DNA from: Akkermansia muciniphila
GTDB taxonomy: Bacteria > Verrucomicrobiota > Verrucomicrobiia > Verrucomicrobiales > Akkermansiaceae
Length of the DNA stretch: 48,120 bases
Reading direction: 5' to 3'
Assembly (NCBI GenBank): GCA_945901795.1
Contig: CAMDLP010000021.1
Span: 1-48,120 of the forward strand
The position numbers and the translations under genes were made by a program. The notes beneath the pieces were generated by a model. The model was not told the origin of the DNA. It ran no database searches and saw only the letters and a list, made by a program, of their open reading frames with translations. Shown here one piece after another: positions 20,456 through 28,541 of the stretch (positions within the stretch are counted from its first letter, which is position 1; each line of letters opens with the position of its first letter).

Positions 20456-21112
20456 TTACTTCGCTTTGGCCGGGCTGGCGGCTTTGGCTTCGGCCGCGCC
20501 GAGCTTGAGGGTGGGGGCCTTGGCCTCGTCGGAAATTTCCAACCCGATCCAATGGCCGTTCATGGCATGAGAGGGAAATCCGCAGGCGAAGGCGAACTCT
20601 CCGGCTTCATCCGCGACAAAGCTGAAGCTGCTTTTCCCATACGCCAGGCCTTTCAAATGATCCGGCACGGCGGCACCCTTGAAATAGGGCTCCGCGACTT
20701 GAAGCTTTTTCAGCGAGTCCTTCTCGATGACGAACAGGCTGTGCGGCACCGGACTGGGATTGATGTAAGTGACGTTGACCTGCCATCCCTTGGGGATCGT
20801 GTAAACGGCCGCGCCCTTGGCGTAGCCATTGAAGTTCATGCCGTAGTTCTCATCGTTGAAGACCGCAATGATGATCACATCCACGGAATTGGGTTTGGAG
20901 CCGAGGCGCAGGAAATCCTCCGAAGTCAGGCCTTCCATCAGCTCCATCTTCCGCCCGGAACTGGCGGTCGCGGAATGGGCCCCATGGTGCTCGTGCCCGG
21001 TCGGGGCGGCGGGGGGCGCCGGAGTCGGAGGAGCAGCTGGGGCTTGGGCATGACAGGGAAGTGAACTGGGCCACAGAAGGGCACCACCAATGAGGTATAG
21101 GAATCGATTCAT
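20456..21112 (-). CDS. Exported cupredoxin (sulfocyanin/plastocyanin-like)
   Basis: 218 aa. The ATG at 21112 starts a signal peptide (MNRFLYLIGGALLWPSSLPCHA). A Pro/Ala linker and a His cluster (GHEHHGAHS) follow. The C-terminal cupredoxin domain has the type 1 copper ligand pattern: His in NPSPVPHSLFVI, then Cys, His and a nearby Met/His in FACGFPSHAMNGHW. It should carry single electrons in the periplasm. It lies between the PQQ-type dehydrogenase and the OFA permease on one strand, so it may accept electrons from the dehydrogenase. A short Ala/Lys tail ends the protein. Confidence 0.85.
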   Translation of the reverse strand: MNRFLYLIGGALLWPSSLPCHAQAPAAPPTPAPPAAPTGHEHHGAHSATASSGRKMELMEGLTSEDFLRLGSKPNSVDVIIIAVFNDENYGMNFNGYAKGAAVYTIPKGWQVNVTYINPSPVPHSLFVIEKDSLKKLQVAEPYFKGAAVPDHLKGLAYGKSSFSFVADEAGEFAFACGFPSHAMNGHWIGLEISDEAKAPTLKLGAAEAKAASPAKAK

Positions 21113-21136
21113 GGAATTTTGTATGATCAAATGGTC

Positions 21137-21192
21137 AGGGCACACCCACAAGGTATGCCCTATAAACCAGCGTGACAAACAAGCCCCGCTGG
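21137..21192. terminator. Two hairpins between the dehydrogenase and cupredoxin genes
   Basis: AGGGCACACC (21137-21146) pairs with GGTATGCCCT (21152-21161) with one mismatch and a 5-nt loop. CCAGCG (21167-21172) pairs with CGCTGG (21187-21192). They lie in the 94-bp gap between two minus-strand genes and may reduce read-through or stabilise the upstream mRNA. Confidence 0.45.
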
Positions 21193-21206
21193 CATCGAGG
21201 GCTGAT

Positions 21207-22541
21207 TTACTTCTTCTGAAGCGGTGCGGTCACGGCTCCTGCGGGGACCTTGTCCGCAGGCACAAGCTTCCAAAGCGCGCCGCGTTCCGAGGTGTAGGGA
21301 TCCACCGGTCCGCCATAACTGGCGCTGGCGTGAGTCATGTAAATGTTGCCCTCCTCATCCTCACCGCCGCTGGTCGGGCGGATGGGAGTGTCGAGATCGA
21401 GCAATTCCTCCATCTGCCAGGCGCCCTTTGCATCCTGCTGCATGCCCCAGACTTTTCCGGTTCCCCAATCGCTGGCGAAGTAAATGCCTTCCATCGAGGG
21501 ATAATCTTTCCCGCGATAAATCCCGAGTCCGGTGACGCAGATCCCCTGATCCACGTGGCTGTATTCCGCGATGGGAAGCAGGCCAACCCTCGGGTTGGTC
21601 TTTTCATCCTCGATCGGGAAGGTGTGGCTGCCACACATAAATTTCCAACCGTAATTCTCGCCGCCCTTACTGCCGGCCGGCTGCTTGTTGATTTCCTCCC
21701 AATGATTTTGTCCGATGTCGGCGATGAAGAGATCGCCGGTTTTTCGGTCGAAGGAAAAGGTCCACGGATTCCGAATGCCGTAAGCCCAGATTTCCGGGCG
21801 GGCCTTGGGATGGATCTGGGAAAACTGCTTTTCCGTGACGCCGAACAAGGTCATCTGTTGCAGCGGTGTTAGGAAAGGGTTGTCCTTGGGAATCGAGTAG
21901 GCGCGGTCGGGGGTGGAGTTGTTCACGTCGATCCGTAGCATCTTTCCTAACAGCATATTTAAATCCTGTCCGGCACTCAGGACGTCGCCTTCCCAGCCGC
22001 CATCACCGACTCCGATATACAGATATCCATCGGGGCCAAACGCCATCTTACCGCCGTGGTGATTGCAGTAGGGAAAGTCGATCTGCATGATCACCTTGGC
22101 GCTGTCCAGGTCTGCCTTGTCCGGATTCTTGGCGGAGACCTTATACTGCACCAGCATCGTCGAGCCATTGAACCACAGGTCGGAATAGGAGATGTAAAAC
22201 AGGCCGTTCTCCTTGAATTTCGGATGGAACTCGATGCAGAACAAACCCTCCTCAAGGAACGAGCTGAGGGTCTTTTCCTTGATGTCGAGGAAGGGTTTGT
22301 CGAGCAGCTTGCCGTCCTTCACGATGCGGACCACGCCGGGACGTTCACAGACAAACAGGCGGCCGGTGCCATCCTTCGGCGCCGTGACGTGGATGGGGTC
22401 CACGAGGCCGTCGGCGACTTGGACGAACTGGACGGCCGGGGCCGCTTTCAATTTTCCACCGGGCTGGGCGACGGCGGGGTCCTGGGCGTGAAGTGCGCCG
22501 GATAGGATGCAGGCGAGAGTGAGTTGGACTCGGAATTTCAT
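21207..22541 (-). CDS. PQQ-dependent sugar dehydrogenase (glucose/sorbosone dehydrogenase family)
   Basis: 444 aa with a signal peptide (MKFRVQLTLACILSGALHAQ), so it acts in the periplasm. It is a six-bladed beta-propeller of the GSDH family. Typical motifs are LFVCERPGVVRIVKDGK, the FCIEFHPKFKENGLFYISYS blade, CNHHGGKMAFGPDGYLYIGV, which holds the catalytic-base His, and PEIWAYGIRNPWTFSFDR. The family oxidises aldoses or other polyols with PQQ and passes electrons to a quinone or copper protein. It heads the minus-strand run dehydrogenase, cupredoxin, OFA permease, small subunit. Some members lack PQQ, so cofactor use is inferred. Confidence 0.9.
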   Translation of the reverse strand: MKFRVQLTLACILSGALHAQDPAVAQPGGKLKAAPAVQFVQVADGLVDPIHVTAPKDGTGRLFVCERPGVVRIVKDGKLLDKPFLDIKEKTLSSFLEEGLFCIEFHPKFKENGLFYISYSDLWFNGSTMLVQYKVSAKNPDKADLDSAKVIMQIDFPYCNHHGGKMAFGPDGYLYIGVGDGGWEGDVLSAGQDLNMLLGKMLRIDVNNSTPDRAYSIPKDNPFLTPLQQMTLFGVTEKQFSQIHPKARPEIWAYGIRNPWTFSFDRKTGDLFIADIGQNHWEEINKQPAGSKGGENYGWKFMCGSHTFPIEDEKTNPRVGLLPIAEYSHVDQGICVTGLGIYRGKDYPSMEGIYFASDWGTGKVWGMQQDAKGAWQMEELLDLDTPIRPTSGGEDEEGNIYMTHASASYGGPVDPYTSERGALWKLVPADKVPAGAVTAPLQKK

Positions 22542-23131
22542 GGAGTTTTTGGAGTTTGAAGTGATGGTTTTAGTTAGATTTGTGGCATTTAGGATCGAGA
22601 TCCTGAGCCTCTTCGAATCCGTTTAAGGAATCTGAGGAACTAGCGCGGATCAGCAACTTAATCAAGAGAGATATTGAAACCGGAAATCCGTCAACTCCCA
22701 TTTCCCCCGCCTGCGGTCCGGCCCTGATCTTTATCCACAAATCCGCAGCGGCAGGATCACGGAGGGGCGATGCATGATCGCCCATGTCCATGAAAGGACA
22801 ATGGCATGCGGTTTCCTCACCTCATTGGCTTCTCATGGGCGGCGGCGGACACGTTCCGCCGCTCCTTGGGTGCCTGGCTTATCCGCATCAGGAGCGGCTT
22901 TGAATTTGTGTATCAAGATCAGGGTCCGACCAACGGCTCTTTCAACGGCCTTCACCGGGAAAGCAATTTCCTTGGCGCCAGCCAAAGCAAAGGAGGCGTA
23001 GGCCTTCTGTTCACCAACGAGATCGGCGTCATCAGCGGCACCCCATGAATCGATGGTACCAATCCCGACTAACAAGCATTGCTTCCAGTAAATCGACGAT
23101 GATGCGGGGTCTTTTCGCCTTACGCATTTTT
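22542..23131. other. Region without a confident gene
   Basis: About 590 bp. The 5' part (22542-22780) is fairly AT-rich and should hold the dehydrogenase promoter, but no clear hexamers were found. From 22806 to 23075 both strands have open frames of about 80 codons with no signal peptide, domain or family resemblance. They overlap each other almost fully, so at most one is real. A decayed gene is possible. Confidence 0.4.
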
Positions 23132-23178
23132 TCTCCGGGCGAGACGCCCGGAGAACGGTCTGGAGCGAGACGCTCCAG
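23132..23178. repeat. Tandem GAGAC-loop hairpins after murA
   Basis: TCTCCGGGC-GAGAC-GCCCGGAGA (23132-23154) and CTGGAGC-GAGAC-GCTCCAG (23160-23178) are two perfect stems of 9 and 7 bp with the identical loop GAGAC, 18 bp beyond the murA stop. They probably end the prmC-murA transcript. The conserved loop suggests a repeated element or a bound protein, not a plain terminator. Confidence 0.65.
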
Positions 23179-23196
23179 CTACTTTCTCAAGGGGCT

Positions 23197-24471
23197 TCAG
23201 CGTTCCTTCACCCGCTGGACGTCGGCGCCGAGCATGAGGAGTTTTTCGTCAATGTGCTCGTAGCCGCGGTCGATGTGATAGAGGCGGCTGATTTCGGTGG
23301 AGCCCTTGGCGGTGAGCGCGGCGAGGACGAGGGCGGCGGAGGCGCGGAGGTCGGAGGCCATGACGGGCGCTGCGGAGAGCCGGGCGACGCCACGGACGAC
23401 GGCGGTGCCGTGATCGACGTTGATGTCCGCGCCCATCCGCTTGAGTTCGGCGCAGTGCATGAAGCGCTGCGGGAAAATCGTGTCCTTGATGACGCTGATG
23501 CCCGGAGTGGTGGCGAGCAGCGCGGTCATTTGCGCCTGCATGTCGGTGGGGTAGCCGGGGTAGGGCGCGGTGACGAGATTGACGCCTTGAGTGGTGCCGT
23601 CGTTGCGGCGGACGGTGCAGGTGTCACCTGCTTCGTTGAAATCGACGCTGTGGCCGGATGCTTCGATGGCGGCGGTGATGGACTTCATGTGCTCGCGGCA
23701 GACGCGGCGGAGGGTGACGCCATCACCTGCCAGGGCGGCGGCGGCCATGAAAGTGCCGGCTTCGATCCGGTCCGGGATGACGGTGTGCTCGACGCCGCGA
23801 AGGGATTTCACGCCTTCGATGACGATCCGGCGGGTGCCGGCACCGGTGATTTTCGCGCCCATCGAGTTGAGGAAATTCGCGAGGTCGAGGACTTCGGGCT
23901 CGGCGGCTGCGGACTCGATGATGGTGATGCCCTCGGCAAGGGTGGCGGCCATCATGACGTTGTCGGTACCGAGCACGGTGGGTCCGTGGGTGCCGCGGAG
24001 GTCAATTTCCGCGCCGCGCAGGCCGTCCTTGGCGGTGAGGGTGATGTTTCCGCCTTCGAATTCGATTTTCGCGCCGAGCGCTTCAAATCCTCGCAAATGC
24101 AGGTCGATCGGGCGGTCGCCGATGACGCAGCCGCCGGGAAGCGAGACGACGCAGCGGCCGTTGCGGGCGAGGAGCGGGCCCATGACGCAGATCGAGGCGC
24201 GCATCCGACGGACGAGTTCGTAGGGGGCTTCATCGATGACCTCAGCGCAGGAAATGCGGACGGTGCCGGACGAGCGTTCCACATCCGCGCCGAGGGCGCT
24301 GAGGATCTGGATCATGTAGTTGGTATCCGAAACGTCGGGCACGCGGCGGATGATGCAGTCCTCGCCGGTGAGGATGGCGGCGGCGAGGATGGGCAGCGAG
24401 GCGTTTTTGGAGCCGGAAATATTGATCGCGCCGCGCAACGTGGCACCGCCGTGAACTACGAGTTTATCCAT
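23197..24471 (-). CDS. murA: UDP-N-acetylglucosamine 1-carboxyvinyltransferase
   Basis: 424 aa, full length. It catalyses the first committed step of peptidoglycan synthesis, transferring enolpyruvate from PEP to UDP-GlcNAc in the cytoplasm. The N-terminal GGATLRGAINISGSKNASLP is typical, and the catalytic cysteine is exactly C115 in LPGGCVIGDRP, the residue attacked by fosfomycin, so the enzyme should be sensitive. RASICVMGPLLAR and the C-terminal DLRASAALVLAAL match the family. It follows prmC by 25 nt on the same strand. Confidence 0.97.
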   Translation of the reverse strand: MDKLVVHGGATLRGAINISGSKNASLPILAAAILTGEDCIIRRVPDVSDTNYMIQILSALGADVERSSGTVRISCAEVIDEAPYELVRRMRASICVMGPLLARNGRCVVSLPGGCVIGDRPIDLHLRGFEALGAKIEFEGGNITLTAKDGLRGAEIDLRGTHGPTVLGTDNVMMAATLAEGITIIESAAAEPEVLDLANFLNSMGAKITGAGTRRIVIEGVKSLRGVEHTVIPDRIEAGTFMAAAALAGDGVTLRRVCREHMKSITAAIEASGHSVDFNEAGDTCTVRRNDGTTQGVNLVTAPYPGYPTDMQAQMTALLATTPGISVIKDTIFPQRFMHCAELKRMGADINVDHGTAVVRGVARLSAAPVMASDLRASAALVLAALTAKGSTEISRLYHIDRGYEHIDEKLLMLGADVQRVKER

Positions 24472-24475
24472 GAGA

Positions 24476-24495
24476 GGTTTGAGATTTGAGATTGG
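24476..24495. repeat. AT-rich simple repeat at the prmC-murA junction
   Basis: On the minus strand the gap reads CCAATCTCAAATCTCAAACC, two CAAATCT-like units filling nearly the whole 25-nt gap upstream of the murA ATG. It is related in style to the sequences at 1384-1410 and 41804-41831. Confidence 0.6.
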
Positions 24496-24496
24496 C

Positions 24497-25333
24497 TTAC
24501 GGTCGTTTGGCGAAGGGAAAGCGGGCGATGCCGGACAGGTCGGTTTTCACTTCGATGGCGGTGAAGGCGGACGTTTGTAAAATTTCCGCGACCTGTGAAG
24601 CCTGATCGTGGCCGATTTCGAGGACCAGCCAGCCGCCGGGCTTGAGGCGGTGGAATGCCTCCGGGATGAAGCGGCGGATGAGGTCGAGGCCGTCGGGGCC
24701 GGAGAAAAGGGCGAGCGCCGGATCGTGCGCGACCTCACGGGAAATCGTGGCGCGCTCGGTTTCCGAAACGTAGGGGAGATTGGCGACGATGCCGTCGAAG
24801 CGGGCGTCGATGGCGGTGAAGAGGTCGCTTTGGAGGAAGTTGGCGTTGGGAATTTCGAGGGCGGCGGCGTTTTCGCGGGCGAGGGAAAGCGCGTCCGGCG
24901 AGACGTCGGCGAGGGTGACGTTCCAGCCGGGGCGGGCGGCGGCGAGGGAGAGTCCGAGCACGCCGGAGCCGCAGCCCATGTCGAGGATTTCGAGGTCGGC
25001 GGGGAGTTCCCATTTCAAGATCCACTCGGCGAGCTCCTCGGTCTCGGGGCGGGGAATGAGGGCGCGGGCGTCGGTCTTGAACTCGTGTTTGTGGAACCAG
25101 ACGCTGCCGAGCAGGTGCTGGAGCGGGATGCCTTCGCCGCGCATTTTCAAGGTTTCGCGGAGAGGAATGAGGTCGGTTTCCTCGAGCGGGCGGTCGAACT
25201 GGAGGTAAAGGTCCATCCGGGTGCAGCCGAGTTGTCGGGCGACGAGCATCTGCATGTTGCGGCGGGCGTCGTCGATGCCGCGCTTTTCGAGATAGCGGGT
25301 GCCGCCATCGATGGTTTCCAGAACGGTGCTCAT
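24497..25333 (-). CDS. prmC: Release factor glutamine N5-methyltransferase
   Basis: 278 aa from the ATG at 25333; the frame extends further upstream but that part has no family character. An N-terminal helical domain (about 1-85) includes PLQHLLGSVWFHKHEF and LIPRPETEEL, diagnostic for PrmC/HemK. The SAM-binding site is ILDMGCGSGVLGLSLA. It methylates the GGQ glutamine of RF1 and RF2. The substrate-binding tetrapeptide, normally NPPY, reads NLPY here. It is co-transcribed with murA. Confidence 0.93.
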   Translation of the reverse strand: MSTVLETIDGGTRYLEKRGIDDARRNMQMLVARQLGCTRMDLYLQFDRPLEETDLIPLRETLKMRGEGIPLQHLLGSVWFHKHEFKTDARALIPRPETEELAEWILKWELPADLEILDMGCGSGVLGLSLAAARPGWNVTLADVSPDALSLARENAAALEIPNANFLQSDLFTAIDARFDGIVANLPYVSETERATISREVAHDPALALFSGPDGLDLIRRFIPEAFHRLKPGGWLVLEIGHDQASQVAEILQTSAFTAIEVKTDLSGIARFPFAKRP

Positions 25334-25469
25334 TTCAAAAGTCGGCGCAGATTGAGCCTGCCGGGCGGTCGCGCCAAGACCTATGATCGGGATTTTGCGG
25401 GCGTAAATTCGCTGGTCAGCCGCCGGCGGAAATGGTTTGAAGCGCCTGCGAGCGATCCGCTTCGCGACG

Positions 25470-27368
25470 ATGACTGACACACACGGAGGCCACTCGGGCC
25501 ACAAACCTCACCTCGCGGTGACCACGATCGCAGCCTTGGGCATTGTTTTCGGTGATATCGGAACGAGCCCGCTCTATGCGTTCCGCGAATGTTTTTCGGG
25601 CCACCACGGCGCGCCGATCAGTCCGCAGAATCTGGTGGGCGCGGCTTCGTTGATCGTCTGGTCGCTGGTGATGGTGGTGACGGTGAAATATTTGCTCATC
25701 ATCCTGCGGCTCGACAACAAGGGCGAAGGCGGGGTACTGGCCTTGTCCACCTTGATCCGCGGCGCGCTCAAGAGTCTCGGCGGCAAGGATCCGAAAAAAA
25801 TCCTGATGTTCGGCCTGGCGGGGGCGTCGTTGATTTATGCCGACGGCATGCTGACTCCGGCGATTTCGGTGTTAAGCGCCGTGGAGGGGCTGGCGGTGAG
25901 CGCGCCGATGCTGTCGCACTGGGCGCTGCCGCTCGCGGTGACTTTGCTAACCGGGCTGTTCTACATCCAGAGATTCGGTACGGGCACGGTGGGAAAACTT
26001 TTCGGGCCGGTGATTCTGTTATGGTTCGTCACGCTCGCCGCGCTCGGAATCCGGATGCTGTGCGTGCATCCCGAAGTGCTGTGGTCGCTCAGCCCGTGGG
26101 AGGGCGGATCGTTTCTCGTCCGCGAGTGGCGGCATGCGTTTCCATTGTTAGCCGCCGTTTTCCTCGCGGTGACGGGTGGCGAATCGCTCTATGCGGACAT
26201 CGGTCACTTCGGCACCAAGCCCATCCGTGTCGCGTGGTTTGCGGTGGTGTTTCCCGCCTTGGCGCTGAATTACCTCGGCCAGGCGGCGCTGCTGACTGCG
26301 GATCCCTCCGCGATCCGCAGTCCGTTTTTCCTGCTGGCTCCACCGCTGCTGCAATTGCCGCTGACGATTCTCGCGACGGGCGCAGCGATCATCGCCAGCC
26401 AGGCGCTGATTTCCGGCGCGTTCTCCCTAACCGCACAAGCGGTGCAACTCGGCTGCATGCCGCGGACGCAGGTGTTATATACTTCGGAGCACTCCGTGGG
26501 GCAGGTCTACGTCCCTGCGGTGAACCACGTGCTCGCGGTCGCCTGCATCCTGCTGGTGGTGACCTTCAAGACGTCCAGCGCGCTGGCCGGGGCGTATGGG
26601 ATCGCGATTTCGGTGACGATGACGATCACCTCGTTGTTATTTTTCTCCGCAGCGCGGGCGGTCTGGGGCTGGTCCAAGGCCAAGGCGGCGGTGGTCACCA
26701 GTTTGTTCCTGACCTTTGAGGCGGCCTTTCTCGCGGCCAACACCTTGAAGATCTATCCGTCCGGCTGGCTCCCGCTGCTGATCGCCGCCGTGGTGATGAT
26801 GATCATGCTGATCTGGATCTGGGGCCGCCAGCGCTTGTATGCGCGCATCATGCGCGACTCGCTGCCGATCGACGATTTGCTCAAGGATCTGCACAAAGGC
26901 AAAATCCACCGGGTTTCCGGCACCGCGATTTACATGAGCGGCAAAGGCCTGCAAGTGCCTACCGCGCTGCTGCATAATTTGAAGCACAACCAGGTCCTGC
27001 ACGAGCGGGTGATTCTGCTGCACGTGATGACGCTCGACCAGCCGCGGGCGAATCCAGATGATATGCTGGATTACGAGGATCTGGGAGACGGCGTGCATCG
27101 CGCGACCCTGCGCTTCGGCTTCGCGGAAACTCCCGACGTGCCCACCGCGCTGAAACTCAGGATGCCGGAGAGCGCGCGTTTCCAGCCGGGCAAGGCGACT
27201 TATTTCCTCGGCCGCGAAACCTACGGCGTCGGGAAAAAAGCGACTTTCATCGACCGGCTCCGTCTCTCGCTTTTCGCGGCGATGGCCCGCAACGCCTCTC
27301 CCGCGACCGCTTATTTTCAACTGCCACCCGGCCGCGTCGTCGAGCTCGGCGGGCAAATCACTTTGTAA
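25470..27368 (+). CDS. kup: KUP-family potassium uptake transporter
   Basis: 632 aa, normal length. It has twelve hydrophobic helices in the first 430 residues and a hydrophilic C-terminal domain of about 170. Signatures are ALGIVFGDIGTSPLYAFREC at the first helix, LDNKGEGGVLALSTLIR after helix 2, ALTADPSAIRSPFF-like and GGESLYADIGHFG. It is a proton-coupled K+ importer in the inner membrane. The ATG at 25470 was preferred to one 33 nt upstream because it lies next to the conserved N-terminus. It is divergent from prmC across 136 bp. The next gene starts 12 nt after the stop behind GGAAAGGA. Confidence 0.95.
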   Translation: MTDTHGGHSGHKPHLAVTTIAALGIVFGDIGTSPLYAFRECFSGHHGAPISPQNLVGAASLIVWSLVMVVTVKYLLIILRLDNKGEGGVLALSTLIRGALKSLGGKDPKKILMFGLAGASLIYADGMLTPAISVLSAVEGLAVSAPMLSHWALPLAVTLLTGLFYIQRFGTGTVGKLFGPVILLWFVTLAALGIRMLCVHPEVLWSLSPWEGGSFLVREWRHAFPLLAAVFLAVTGGESLYADIGHFGTKPIRVAWFAVVFPALALNYLGQAALLTADPSAIRSPFFLLAPPLLQLPLTILATGAAIIASQALISGAFSLTAQAVQLGCMPRTQVLYTSEHSVGQVYVPAVNHVLAVACILLVVTFKTSSALAGAYGIAISVTMTITSLLFFSAARAVWGWSKAKAAVVTSLFLTFEAAFLAANTLKIYPSGWLPLLIAAVVMMIMLIWIWGRQRLYARIMRDSLPIDDLLKDLHKGKIHRVSGTAIYMSGKGLQVPTALLHNLKHNQVLHERVILLHVMTLDQPRANPDDMLDYEDLGDGVHRATLRFGFAETPDVPTALKLRMPESARFQPGKATYFLGRETYGVGKKATFIDRLRLSLFAAMARNASPATAYFQLPPGRVVELGGQITL

Positions 27369-27380
27369 ACGCGGAAAGGA

Positions 27381-28541
27381 ATGCCTGCATCACAACCCGT
27401 GGCCATCCCGTCCTCCCTCTCGATCACCGGCCTTGGCGCGCTCTCCGCTCTCGGCTCGGATGTTGCATCGCACCACCAGGCGCTGCTGGCGCGGCAGGTG
27501 CCATTCCGGAAACTCGGCGGGCTGCTCGGTGCCGACAGCCCGCACGCGGCGCGGCCCGGCGCGTGGATCGAGCGGCGCTCGTTGTTAGTGAACCGCAAGT
27601 GGAGCCCGGCGACGATGGCCGCGCTGCACGTCGCCCGCGAGGCGATCGCCGAAGCCGGCTGGAGCGCGGATGATTTGCGGGACGCGGCCTTGGTCGTCGG
27701 CACCAGCCGGGGAAACGCCGCGGGCTGGCTTGGTCCGTGGCCGGGACGCAGGCCGTTCAAGCTGATGGCCGCGAGCAACACCATCCACAGCGAACCGGCG
27801 TCGGCCATCACCATCGAGCTCGGCATCACCGGGCCTAACCACGTCCTCGCCAGCGGTTGCGCCGCGGGCCTCGACGCCATCGGCATCGCGATGATGTTGG
27901 TGCGCTCCGGCGCCGCGCCGCGGGCGCTGGCAGTGGCGGTGGACCTTCCGCTGGTGCCGATCCTGCTCGATAACTATGCCGCGTCCGGATTGTTATCTGC
28001 TGAAATGGATTTGAATCCCTATCATCCGGCGTCGTCGGGATTCATCCCCGCCGAGGGCGCGGCGGCGATGGTCATCGAGCATCGCGACGGCGGCTTTCCG
28101 CGCTTGGCTTACTATGGCTGCAATGCGGATGCGTGCGATCCGGTGGGCATTCCCGCCGATGGCGGACGCACGCCGGAGTTGATAGAAAAGGCGATCCGTC
28201 TTCACGGCAACCCGGCCGCCGTCTGCCCGCATGCCACGGGAACCGCCGTGCAAGCCGTGGCGGATCCCGCCACGCTGAACCGCTGTTTCCCGGACTCGCA
28301 GCCTAGCTTGCATTTGTTGAAGCCCTTCACCGGCCATACCATCGGCGCGAGCGGATTGTTGGAGAGCGTGATCCTCGCCCGTTTCGCCCGCGACCATCAA
28401 CTCCCGCCGAATCTCGCCGGTCGGCACGCTCCCGCCGGATTCCAGCTGCCCGACGAGGTGCTTGAAAACAGCGGGTCCATTTATAAACTTTCCCATGGAA
28501 TGGGCGGGCATAACGCCCTGCTTGTTCTGACACCGCCATGA
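27381..28541 (+). CDS. Beta-ketoacyl-ACP synthase family protein
   Basis: 386 aa thiolase-fold condensing enzyme. The Cys-His-His triad is intact: C160 in LASGCAAG, H284 in CPHATGTAVQ (usually HGTGT) and H319 in KPFTGHTIGASG. The divergent motifs and the length, slightly short of FabF (about 410), suggest a specialised synthase, as in aryl-polyene or other secondary lipid pathways, not the housekeeping FabF. No acyl carrier protein gene is nearby. The start has GGAAAGGA just upstream. The stop overlaps the next start by ATGA, so it is translationally coupled to the transpeptidase-phosphatase fusion. Confidence 0.85.
   Translation: MPASQPVAIPSSLSITGLGALSALGSDVASHHQALLARQVPFRKLGGLLGADSPHAARPGAWIERRSLLVNRKWSPATMAALHVAREAIAEAGWSADDLRDAALVVGTSRGNAAGWLGPWPGRRPFKLMAASNTIHSEPASAITIELGITGPNHVLASGCAAGLDAIGIAMMLVRSGAAPRALAVAVDLPLVPILLDNYAASGLLSAEMDLNPYHPASSGFIPAEGAAAMVIEHRDGGFPRLAYYGCNADACDPVGIPADGGRTPELIEKAIRLHGNPAAVCPHATGTAVQAVADPATLNRCFPDSQPSLHLLKPFTGHTIGASGLLESVILARFARDHQLPPNLAGRHAPAGFQLPDEVLENSGSIYKLSHGMGGHNALLVLTPP

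Noticed and set aside
19448-21064. Long open frame (538 codons) on the + strand
   Set aside because: Antisense to the OFA transporter and cupredoxin, with their clear domain motifs; His/Glu/Ala-rich low-complexity product typical of GC-rich shadows.
22600-22630. TTCGAATCC, another T-loop-like string
   Set aside because: No complementary stems on either side; isolated match.
22806-23075. Overlapping 80-codon open frames on both strands
   Set aside because: No domain, signal peptide or ribosome-binding support; the two exclude each other. Left as an unassigned region.
23254-24489. 411-codon + strand open frame opposite murA
   Set aside because: Antisense shadow; murA has intact active-site motifs and the + frame has Gly/Asp/Val-rich composition with no fold signature.
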